Assembly (NCBI GenBank): GCA_023453125.1
Contig: JAEXUB010000057.1
Coordinates: 1 to 5,731, forward strand
DNA length: 5,731 bases
Direction: 5' to 3'
DNA from: Bacteroidota bacterium
Lineage (GTDB): Bacteria; Bacteroidota; Ignavibacteria; Ignavibacteriales; Melioribacteraceae
The translations under genes and the position numbers were made by a program. Below the pieces are notes generated by a model. It was given only the letters and a program-made list of their open reading frames with translations. It searched no databases and had not been told where the DNA came from. Positions 1 through 5,731 of the stretch are shown here, one piece after another (position 1 is the first letter of the stretch; the number at the start of each line of letters is the position of its first letter).

Positions 1-1286
1 ACGTGAGCATACAGCTTCTGTCCCATAAAATGGTCAATCAGATAAGACAATCCGTTCGATTGAGAATCGAGATAGGGATGGTCAATCTGGTAAATATCTC
101 CGGTAAGAACAATCTTAGCCCCTTCCCCCGCGCGCGTAATAATCGTTTTGATTTCGTGGGGAGTAAGGTTCTGCGCTTCGTCTACAATAAAGAATATTCT
201 CTGCAGGCTTCTTCCCCTTATATAGCTTAGGGGTTCAATTACCAGTTTATTCTCCTTAACCATCGTATTAATAAGCTGATGGTTTTTATCGGTCTCGGGA
301 TACTGGTCCTGAATAACTTTAAGGTTATCCCACAACGGCTGCATATAAGGGGCAAGCTTGCTTTCCACATCCCCCGGCAGATAGCCGATATCTTTATTGC
401 TAAGGGGCACAACCGGACGCGCAACATAAATCTGCCTGTAATATTTGCGCACCTGCAATGCGCTTGCAAGGGCCAGAAGTGTCTTACCCGTACCCGCCTT
501 GCCGATAAGAGATACAAGGGGAATATCGTTATTCATCAGGGCGTTAACGGCAAATGTCTGCTCCGCATTGCGTGGAGTAATTCCATAGGCCTGCATTTTA
601 TCAACTTTGTGGAAAGAATCGAAATTGGAATCAACACAGGCAAGGGCGGAGCGGTTTGAATTCCTGAGAATAAAAAACTTGTTGGGCACCAGCGTAACTT
701 TTGATTTTTTCTTTACATCCTTTGCCGGAACGGAATAAGTGCCCTGATAGAATTTCTGCAGAAGGTCGTCGTTAAAGTCCTCAACAATTTCCTTGCCGCT
801 GTAAAGGTCTTCAACGCTGGGCACCCGGTCTGTGGTATAATCTTCCGCATTAATGCCGAGCGCCTTGGCTTTCATACGGAGGTTTACATCTTTCGAGACA
901 AGAATAACTCTTTCTTTTGTACTTGCCTTTCTCTGGATTTCAAAAGCGGCGCTCAGTATCCTATGGTCGGTATTGTCTTCCTGGAATACGTCTTTAATTT
1001 CTTTTGAAATTCCTTTTGTAATAAAGATTCTCACTTTCCCCTTTCCCTTTCCGAGGGAAACGCCTCCGTTGAAAAGTGCATTGCCGGTAAGAGAATCGAG
1101 AGTACGCGCAAACTCGCGCGCGTTCAGATTAATTACCTGGCTCCCTCTTTTGAAGTGGTCCATCTCTTCAATTACCGCGAGGGGTATAACTATGTCATTT
1201 TCCTGGAATTGCTTAATGCAGGTGGGGTCGTGAAGAAAAACATTTGTGTCAAGAATGAACGTCTTGGGGTCCCGGGTCTTCCTCAT
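1..1286 (-). CDS. PIN-PhoH ATPase (YlaK/PhoH2-like), 3' end cut by window edge
   Basis: Seen: the frame is open from the ATG at 1286 to the left edge, giving 428 complete codons and no stop. The N-terminal PIN nuclease-like domain spans about residues 8-150, with acidic positions in LDTNVFLHD (D13), VIEEMD (E40/E41), EDNTDHRIL (D104/D107) and SKDVNLR (D133). A linker of about 85 residues follows. The PhoH P-loop ATPase domain starts near residue 235, with Walker A GKAGTGKT (262-269), the PhoH-typical VARPVVPL (288-295), Walker B FFIVDEAQN (D369, E370) and LTGDIYQID (394-402). Known for the family: PIN-PhoH proteins are cytoplasmic ATPases, and PhoH2 homologues have been described as RNA helicase/ribonucleases. 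PhoH is also phosphate-starvation-linked in E. coli. Only about 10-20 C-terminal residues should be missing, since the visible end (KLYAH, then a partial Val codon) matches the start of the usual C-terminal tail. The Shine-Dalgarno is weak. The PIN residues look intact, so nuclease activity is plausible but inferred. The family call is firm; the cellular role is not. Confidence 0.93.
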   Translation of the reverse strand, partial: MRKTRDPKTFILDTNVFLHDPTCIKQFQENDIVIPLAVIEEMDHFKRGSQVINLNAREFARTLDSLTGNALFNGGVSLGKGKGKVRIFITKGISKEIKDVFQEDNTDHRILSAAFEIQRKASTKERVILVSKDVNLRMKAKALGINAEDYTTDRVPSVEDLYSGKEIVEDFNDDLLQKFYQGTYSVPAKDVKKKSKVTLVPNKFFILRNSNRSALACVDSNFDSFHKVDKMQAYGITPRNAEQTFAVNALMNNDIPLVSLIGKAGTGKTLLALASALQVRKYYRQIYVARPVVPLSNKDIGYLPGDVESKLAPYMQPLWDNLKVIQDQYPETDKNHQLINTMVKENKLVIEPLSYIRGRSLQRIFFIVDEAQNLTPHEIKTIITRAGEGAKIVLTGDIYQIDHPYLDSQSNGLSYLIDHFMGQKLYAH

Positions 1287-1330
1287 ATTCTTTATTCCCG
1301 CTATATGTTAGAGAACAAATTTTCAAAAGG

Positions 1331-1359
1331 ATAATACAAAATTTTTTTTGAAGAGTAAA
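1331..1359 (-). promoter_or_regulatory. Candidate sigma70-like promoter for the PIN-PhoH gene
   Basis: Read on the minus strand, TTTACT (1354-1359) and TATTAT (1331-1336) are separated by exactly 17 nt that include a run of eight A. The -10-like box matches TATAAT at five of six positions and the -35-like box matches TTGACA at four of six. The expected start would leave a leader of roughly 35-40 nt before the ATG at 1286. The site lies in the 121-nt gap between two genes, the longest gap in the window, where a promoter is most expected. The gap is very AT-rich, so a match of this quality could arise by chance. If the organism uses the Bacteroidota-type sigma factor, its promoter consensus would differ (TTTG and TAnnTTTG). 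Confidence 0.3.
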
Positions 1360-1407
1360 AGGAAATAATTATCCCCCCGGCATCCGCCGGATGGATTGAG
1401 AAAACAT

Positions 1408-2364
1408 TTACTCTCCGTCAACTCCGGCGTATTTCATAATATGAGGGGGACAGGGGGGTTCTCCTGCAAAGAAATCCCTCTTCTTTCCCTTTGCCAGCGC
1501 CCATCTGTCAAGCCACGAAATTCCTGCATTCTTAATGAAAGTATCTTCCGATTTGTATGCCTCATCCTTTAATGCTTCTTCGAGAGTTACAAATTCATAA
1601 TTCTTTTCCCTCAGCATTCTGCATAACGCACCGTAAGTATCGGAATTAAGCCGGTTGGCGTGGATAAGAAGAGTGTGCGAAATATTGCGTCCGAATAATT
1701 TCTGCGACTGCCCTTCCCAGTATTCGAGTTTTTCCTTCATATAAGAAACATATTCTACGGAGATTTTCTCTTTCATTGCGGCGTCATTATTCTTTACCGC
1801 GTTTTCGTATGCTTTCGCAAAAATCCATTCCGAATTATCGAATGTAACCGGGGCTATTGTATATCCCCGCGCAAGAAGCCAGTCATTTATCTCTTTCTTA
1901 ATTTCAAGGGACAATCCCGTCTGGAGGAACGGATGCCTGAAATACTGTATTTTTTTATTTCTCTTTGAAAGTAGCCCCTTTAAAATATTTTCCCCTTTAA
2001 TTACATCCTCTTTAAATTCTTCAACCGGCACTCTGTTGGCTCCCTTGTGGGCAAATGTATGGTTCCCAAGATCAAGTCCTTTGTTAAGCCAGTTTTCCAG
2101 AAGCTCAATTCTCTCTTTCGCATAAGAGCCGTTATTCAAAAGCTTATCTTCGTTAACAAATCCTATTGCGGGGGTTTTCTCCTTTGCGATTGCACCGGCA
2201 AGCTTATTAAATATTTTTGTCTGTTCTTCCGGAGCGAATGAATTTATTCCCTGAAGCGGCAGGTCGTCTACCGTAACCGCTATTTTATTTTTTGTCTGTG
2301 CCTGTATTAAAACTGCAAAGAAGGTCAATGCAATAAAAATGGAATTGAAGAATTTTTTCATCAT
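1408..2364 (-). CDS. Secreted polysaccharide deacetylase family (NodB-fold) protein
   Basis: Seen: 318 residues. The N-terminus (MMKKF, then a hydrophobic stretch to about residue 20, then IQAQ) is a signal peptide with likely cleavage after A22. The NodB motifs are in order: VTVDDLPL (30-37) gives the catalytic and metal Asp pair D33/D34, HTFAH (102-106) the two metal histidines H102/H106, YFRHPFL (141-147) the active-site Arg-x-Pro, and LLIHANRL (232-239) the late catalytic His at H235. About 60 residues follow the last motif, including GISWLDRW (281-288) and a Pro/Cys-rich GEPPCPPH. Known: the family are metal-dependent carbohydrate esterases (CE4-like) that remove N- or O-acetyl groups from chitin, peptidoglycan or other glycans outside the cytoplasm. 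This subtype has DDLP where classic members have DDGP, and its substrate is not known to me. An AAAGGA ribosome binding site 7 nt upstream favours the first of two tandem ATGs. It lies 69 nt after the amidohydrolase gene. Catalysis is likely from the intact residues; the substrate is open. Confidence 0.85.
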   Translation of the reverse strand: MMKKFFNSIFIALTFFAVLIQAQTKNKIAVTVDDLPLQGINSFAPEEQTKIFNKLAGAIAKEKTPAIGFVNEDKLLNNGSYAKERIELLENWLNKGLDLGNHTFAHKGANRVPVEEFKEDVIKGENILKGLLSKRNKKIQYFRHPFLQTGLSLEIKKEINDWLLARGYTIAPVTFDNSEWIFAKAYENAVKNNDAAMKEKISVEYVSYMKEKLEYWEGQSQKLFGRNISHTLLIHANRLNSDTYGALCRMLREKNYEFVTLEEALKDEAYKSEDTFIKNAGISWLDRWALAKGKKRDFFAGEPPCPPHIMKYAGVDGE

Positions 2365-2371
2365 TAATTTT

Positions 2372-2377
2372 TCCTTT
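2372..2377 (-). promoter_or_regulatory. Ribosome binding site of the deacetylase-like gene
   Basis: On the minus strand AAAGGA sits 7 nt before the ATG at 2362-2364 and 10 nt before the second tandem ATG at 2359-2361. The spacing favours the first ATG. This is the clearest Shine-Dalgarno sequence in the window; the other starts have weak or no match. Confidence 0.6.
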
Positions 2378-2392
2378 CTGATTTGTTTATAT

Positions 2393-2423
2393 GATAAGCC
2401 GTCCTTAATTAGGACGGCTTATC
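2393..2423 (-). terminator. Perfect 13-bp inverted repeat after the amidohydrolase gene
   Basis: The arms GATAAGCCGTCCT (2393-2405) and AGGACGGCTTATC (2411-2423) are exact reverse complements separated by a 5-nt AT-only loop. The hairpin begins 10 nt after the amidohydrolase stop and ends 28 nt before the start of the next gene. Its position fits a transcript 3' end for the truA-permease-amidohydrolase run. However, the RNA continues into an A-rich sequence (ATATAAACA) with no run of U, so it is not a canonical intrinsic terminator on this strand. On the plus strand no U-run follows either. Alternatives are an RNA-stabilising hairpin, a U-tract-independent terminator, or a palindromic operator for the gene downstream. 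Confidence 0.45.
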
Positions 2424-2433
2424 CTTAGAAAAG

Positions 2434-4149
2434 TTACTTTGCGGAGTAAACTACTTTTCCCCCGACAATTGTATAGAGGACTTTAGAGTTTAAGATATCA
2501 TCCTGAGCGCAGGTAAGAAGGTTATTCGAGAGGACCGTGAAATCGGCAAGCATTCCCATAGCCACTTTCCCTTTTATTTTTTCTTCGAATGATGCATACG
2601 CGCCATTAATTGTATATGCCTTAAGCGCTTCCATTCTGCTCATCTTCTGGTCAGGAAAAAATTCCTTTCCATCGCCGTAGATTCTTGTAACTGAGGAATA
2701 ATAATTTTTAATCGGGTCTACGCCTTCAACGGGGGCATCGGTTCCGTTGCAGATAACGGCGCCGCTTTTCATAAGTTTCTGCCATACATAAGCCCCTTCC
2801 TCTGCTCTCCTGTCGCCGATTCTCTTCGGAACAAACCCGGCATCGGATGTGCAGTGGCACGCCTGCATTGCGGCAATTACTCCGAGCTGCGCAAAGCGGG
2901 GAATATCCTGAAGCGATAAATGCTGGGCGTGTTCAATGCGCCAGCGGAGATCTTTCTTTTCGGGGTACTTTTTAAATGTCTTTTCATATATATCTAGCAC
3001 TTCCCTGTTGGCCCTGTCCCCGATGCAGTGAATGCAAAGCTGGAATCCGTTCCGAATTGCAATTTCGGCCGTTGCTGTTAAATCCTCAATTGTTTCAACA
3101 TTCAATCCGGAATGGCCGGGCATGTCGGAATAAGGCTCAAGGAACCAGGCGCTCCTTGCGCCGAGAGCTCCGTCTATATATCTTTTAATTTCCCGCACTG
3201 TAAGCCGGTTATTGCCGTATCCTATAAGGAGATAATCTTTTGCCTTCTTTCTAAGGGCATCATTCCCTTCTCCCAGCATAGCGCAGAGCCTTATGTCAAA
3301 CTTTCTTGCGTCAATTACTTCTTTTAACATATCAATATCATAAAATTCAGAACCGGCATCGTTGAAAGTAGTAATTCCCTTTTCAACACATTCCTTTACC
3401 GCATACTCAAGCACCTTAAGCCAGTCTGCCTTAACCTGCTCTTTGGTTCTCTGCGATAAATAAATTTCATACTGCATATTAATCGGTGCCGCGGCATTTT
3501 CGTGAAATACTCCGATCGGTTCGCCGGATGCATCTTTCATAATCTGTCCCCCTTCGGGGTCTTTTGAGCTTTTAGAAATGCCCGCGCGCTCCATAGCCTT
3601 TGCGTTGGCGAATATCGCGTGTCCGCTTGCGTGCTTTAATATTACCGGATTATTGGGGGATATTCTGCTCAGTTCGGTATGCACCGGAAATCCGCTTACA
3701 TCGGGAACGGGAGTCTTATTCCATTTTTCCTGATGCCATCCTCTTCCGAGAATCCATTCCCCCGGCTTTGCCTTTTTAACCGCTTCCTTAACAAGAGCAA
3801 CAACTTCGTCCCAGTTCTTTGTCTGCATCAGATCAATATTCTGTTTGAATTTTCCAAGTCCCCAGAAATGGGCGTGGCTCTCATTAAAGCCGGGCATTAG
3901 GAATTTTCCATTAAGGTCAATAATCTTTGTTGACGGCCCTGCCAGTTTTTTAATTTCGCTGCTTCTTCCCACCGCAGTAATCCACTCTCCTTTAACAGCA
4001 ACGGCTTCCGCATCGGGAATGTTTTCATCAAGAGTGGCAATAACTCCATTAATAAGGATTAGGTCAGCTTTTTCCTGCGCTCTTACAGCCCCCGCGCCCA
4101 AAGCAAGAATTAAGATTAAAAATAGGAATGCATTTATTCTTTTCATCAT
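2434..4149 (-). CDS. Exported metal-dependent amidohydrolase (Amidohydro_3, YtcJ-like)
   Basis: Seen: 571 residues, a typical length for this family. A signal peptide occupies residues 1-24 (MMKR, a Leu/Ile-rich core, then AVRA with likely cleavage before QE), so the mature enzyme should be periplasmic or outer-surface. The beta-sandwich start (ADLILINGVIATLDE, 28-42) precedes the TIM-barrel with NESHAH (H92, H94), IKRYIDGALGAR (K323 is the position of a conserved Lys in the family), CIHCIGDRAN (H374), RIEHAQH (H407, H410) and GTDAPVE (D471). The C-terminus returns to the sandwich (GMLADFTVLS and GGKVVYS). Known: these enzymes hydrolyse amide or related C-N bonds. N-substituted formamide deformylase is a characterised relative, but most members have no known substrate. 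The start is a tandem ATG ATG with a G-rich stretch directly upstream, so either Met could be used. The gene follows the permease stop by 12 nt, implying cotranscription. The superfamily and all expected metal residues are clear; the substrate cannot be called. Confidence 0.9.
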   Translation of the reverse strand: MMKRINAFLFLILILALGAGAVRAQEKADLILINGVIATLDENIPDAEAVAVKGEWITAVGRSSEIKKLAGPSTKIIDLNGKFLMPGFNESHAHFWGLGKFKQNIDLMQTKNWDEVVALVKEAVKKAKPGEWILGRGWHQEKWNKTPVPDVSGFPVHTELSRISPNNPVILKHASGHAIFANAKAMERAGISKSSKDPEGGQIMKDASGEPIGVFHENAAAPINMQYEIYLSQRTKEQVKADWLKVLEYAVKECVEKGITTFNDAGSEFYDIDMLKEVIDARKFDIRLCAMLGEGNDALRKKAKDYLLIGYGNNRLTVREIKRYIDGALGARSAWFLEPYSDMPGHSGLNVETIEDLTATAEIAIRNGFQLCIHCIGDRANREVLDIYEKTFKKYPEKKDLRWRIEHAQHLSLQDIPRFAQLGVIAAMQACHCTSDAGFVPKRIGDRRAEEGAYVWQKLMKSGAVICNGTDAPVEGVDPIKNYYSSVTRIYGDGKEFFPDQKMSRMEALKAYTINGAYASFEEKIKGKVAMGMLADFTVLSNNLLTCAQDDILNSKVLYTIVGGKVVYSAK

Positions 4150-4161
4150 ACCCCCGGATAT

Positions 4162-5055
4162 TTATTTCCTGTTTACAAGAATTACACCTGTAATAATAAT
4201 TATTCCGCTTATAAAAGTAATCAGGCTCAGATGTTCATTCAGCAGAAGGGCGGCGGAGAAAAAAGTTACAAAGGGTTCAAGATAGAGAAAGGCTCCCGCC
4301 TGCGAAGCGCTCATTTCCTTTAAAGTCTGAGCCCATATGTAATACCCCACACCGGAGCAGAAAATGCCGAGGAAGAGAATAGCAAGCCAGGCTTTTGAAG
4401 AGAGATTTATTACCCTGCTAATATCTTCCCCGTTAATTGTAAAGGGAGCCGTTACAAGAGCCATTACAACAAACAAATAGAATGTTGCCATTAATGGGGA
4501 AAAGCTCATTGCCGCCTTCTTTGCCGCAATTGAATAGATTGCCCAGGTTAATGAGCTTGTTATAATCAGCAGGTCCCCTTTGTTCTTTATAATATCTATT
4601 GTACTGAAATCCCCTTTGCCAACAAGAAGCAGAAGGCCGAAGAATGAAAGGGCTATTCCCGCAATCTGGCTTAATCCCGCTTTCTCTTTGAAGAAGAGGA
4701 ATCCCGCAATAGTCATAAACACAGGTGTTATACCTATTATCCATCCGGTATTAGATGCCGAAGTATATTGCAGCCCGGTTACCTGTATCCACAAATGAAG
4801 GCTTGTTATTAAACCGAGAAGAAGCACCCACCTGAAATCTTTTTTCGCAATCGCGAATCCGCTCTTCTGCTTAATTGCAATTGCGCCAAGAAAGGCAATG
4901 CCCAAAAGCTGACGTATAAAAACGATAGTGGCCGGTTTAATTTCTTCAAGAGCATACTTAATTGCTATGAATGAGAAGCCCCATACAACAACGGCAAATA
5001 AGGGTTTCCAGTAGAAACCCGGTTTTAAATGAGATGCGTTAACACTGCCTTTCAT
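4162..5055 (-). CDS. EamA/DMT-superfamily permease, ten-helix inner-membrane transporter
   Basis: Seen: 297 residues with about ten hydrophobic segments (roughly 16-35, 42-61, 74-92, 98-122, 127-146, 160-178, 186-206, 221-243, 249-272 and 275-294), the usual layout and length of a two-repeat EamA protein. Each half carries the typical proline-to-glutamate hairpin: GITPVFMTIAGFLFFKEK (108-125) in the first and YLEPFVTFFSAALLLNEH (258-275) in the second. The N-terminal WGFSFIAIKYAL is also characteristic. Known: the drug/metabolite transporter superfamily moves amino acids, nucleosides, polyamines and other small metabolites, often as exporters, and the substrate cannot be read from sequence. 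The start at 5055 lies 9 nt after the truA stop and has no Shine-Dalgarno (the upstream bases are TTCCCTCCG), which points to translation coupled to truA. Its neighbour 12 nt downstream is an exported amidohydrolase; a shared substrate is possible but untested. Confidence 0.9.
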   Translation of the reverse strand: MKGSVNASHLKPGFYWKPLFAVVVWGFSFIAIKYALEEIKPATIVFIRQLLGIAFLGAIAIKQKSGFAIAKKDFRWVLLLGLITSLHLWIQVTGLQYTSASNTGWIIGITPVFMTIAGFLFFKEKAGLSQIAGIALSFFGLLLLVGKGDFSTIDIIKNKGDLLIITSSLTWAIYSIAAKKAAMSFSPLMATFYLFVVMALVTAPFTINGEDISRVINLSSKAWLAILFLGIFCSGVGYYIWAQTLKEMSASQAGAFLYLEPFVTFFSAALLLNEHLSLITFISGIIIITGVILVNRK

Positions 5056-5064
5056 CGGAGGGAA

Positions 5065-5731
5065 TTATCTGATGGATTTGAAAGATTTAACTTCAATAAA
5101 AGCTCCGGTCTTATCCCCCCTTGTTTCGCCGGGATAATAGATGTTCTCAAGAAAGAGCCCGGACGGAGGGGCGGTATACTTTGCAGGTTCTTCTGAAAAT
5201 CTTTCAAGAAATCTTTTTACGTCGTCAGCAGTAAGATTGCCTCTTCCCACTTCCACAAGAACGCCTACAATTCTGCGCACCATTTTCCATAAAAAGTGAG
5301 AGCCGGAAATTTTAATTATTATTAAGTCCCCCTCTTCGGCAATTACAACTTCGTTAAGATTTACTTTTGTGGATTTCTCCTGCTCGTCCCTTTCGGCAAA
5401 GGAGGCAAAGTCATTCATTCCTGCAAGATGTGCCGCTGCGTTTTTCATCTTTTCAACATTTAGCCTATCCTTAATCCACCATACAAACGGTTTTGCGAAT
5501 GCGCTTCTTCTCTTTGAAATTTGATAGATATAGCTTCTGTATTCGGCATCGTGGCGCGCGTGGAATGACGGATCGGCTTTTTCAACTTCGAGGATATTTA
5601 TGTCCGCCGGAAGCTCGTCATTAAGCTTCATCCTTATTATTTCGGGGGCGAGCATAGTATTAACTTCAAGATGCGCCACCTGGCATAGTGCGTGCACACC
5701 GGCGTCTGTTCTACCGGAGCCGTACAATTCA
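5065..5731 (-). CDS. truA: tRNA pseudouridine synthase A, 5' end cut by window edge
   Basis: Seen: the frame is open to the right edge with 221 sense codons plus the stop visible. The first complete residues are ELYGSGRTDAGVHA, the TruA catalytic motif, whose Asp (codon 5704-5706) is the active-site nucleophile. The family starts about 50 residues before this motif, so the true start is outside the window; the TTG at 5725-5727 is an internal Leu, not a start. Further family blocks are FHARHDAEYRSYIYQI, NDFASFAE, the C-terminal GSHFLWKMVRRIVGVLVEVG and TAPPSGLFLENI. Known: TruA converts uridines 38-40 in the anticodon stem-loop of many tRNAs to pseudouridine, working in the cytoplasm as a homodimer. 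The C-terminus is complete, ending SFKSIR before a TAA. It is the first visible gene of a tightly spaced run with the permease and amidohydrolase. The identification is firm and nothing looks degraded. Confidence 0.95.
   Translation of the reverse strand, partial: ELYGSGRTDAGVHALCQVAHLEVNTMLAPEIIRMKLNDELPADINILEVEKADPSFHARHDAEYRSYIYQISKRRSAFAKPFVWWIKDRLNVEKMKNAAAHLAGMNDFASFAERDEQEKSTKVNLNEVVIAEEGDLIIIKISGSHFLWKMVRRIVGVLVEVGRGNLTADDVKRFLERFSEEPAKYTAPPSGLFLENIYYPGETRGDKTGAFIEVKSFKSIR

Noticed and set aside
279..659. Plus-strand open frames opposite the PhoH gene, including 279-659 and 853-1233, and a minus-strand frame at 239-517.
   Set aside because: They overlap the strongly supported PIN-PhoH coding frame, have no recognisable domains, and look like shadows of the real gene.
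1377..1393. Small GC-rich hairpins after the deacetylase gene: CCGGC/GCCGG with a 4-nt loop (1377-1390), or alternatively CATCC/GGATG with a 3-nt loop (1381-1393).
   Set aside because: The stems are only 5 bp, mutually exclusive, and not followed by a U-run on the minus strand. They are too weak to call a terminator, although the position would suit one.
1369..1407. A 12-codon ORF on the minus strand (MFSQSIRRMPGG) starting directly after the deacetylase TAA.
   Set aside because: It has no Shine-Dalgarno, is too short to judge, and has no recognisable leader-peptide pattern. Short ATG-to-stop runs of this size are expected by chance.
4150..4161. CCGGGGGT before the amidohydrolase start, resembling the G-rich CCGGGGGGAT in the gap upstream of the PhoH gene (around 1371-1380).
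   Set aside because: The similarity covers only a short G-run at different distances from the start codons, so it is not a convincing shared regulatory motif.
3845..4285. Plus-strand open frame across the permease-amidohydrolase junction.
   Set aside because: It is antisense to two well-supported genes, with no recognisable motif or ribosome binding site.
5725..5727. TTG as a possible start codon for a 220-residue protein.
   Set aside because: It is the internal Leu just before the TruA catalytic motif. The frame stays open to the window edge and TruA needs about 50 more N-terminal residues.

Overview
This 5.7 kb stretch is ordinary, gene-dense bacterial chromosome carrying five genes, all read leftwards on the minus strand. 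Base composition is moderately AT-rich. The codon use, the mostly weak Shine-Dalgarno sequences and the protein flavour (a PIN-PhoH ATPase, an exported YtcJ-type amidohydrolase, a secreted polysaccharide-deacetylase-like protein) suggest a member of the Bacteroidota/Ignavibacteriota/Chlorobiota group. Ignavibacteria are my best guess. That is an inference from gene content and style, not a proven placement.

In transcription order (right to left), the window opens inside truA (tRNA pseudouridine synthase A, N-terminus off the right edge). After a 9-nt gap comes a ten-helix EamA/DMT-family permease, and after a 12-nt gap an exported metal-dependent amidohydrolase of the Amidohydro_3/YtcJ type. 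These tight gaps look like one operon. A perfect 13-bp inverted repeat lies just after the amidohydrolase stop and probably marks its 3' boundary, although no U-tract follows it. A secreted NodB-fold (polysaccharide deacetylase family) protein follows with its own good ribosome binding site. A 121-nt intergenic region with a tentative sigma70-like promoter then leads to a PIN-PhoH ATPase (YlaK/PhoH2 type), whose last residues run off the left edge.

The genes do not form an obvious single pathway. truA is housekeeping. The permease, the exported amidohydrolase and the secreted deacetylase-like protein could together handle an extracytoplasmic amide- or sugar-containing compound, but only adjacency supports that. 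PIN-PhoH proteins are linked to RNA metabolism. I found no tRNA or rRNA gene, CRISPR array, insertion sequence, prophage or recognisable defence locus, and nothing that I would call a previously undescribed system. The most notable non-coding signal is the perfect inverted repeat at 2393-2423.
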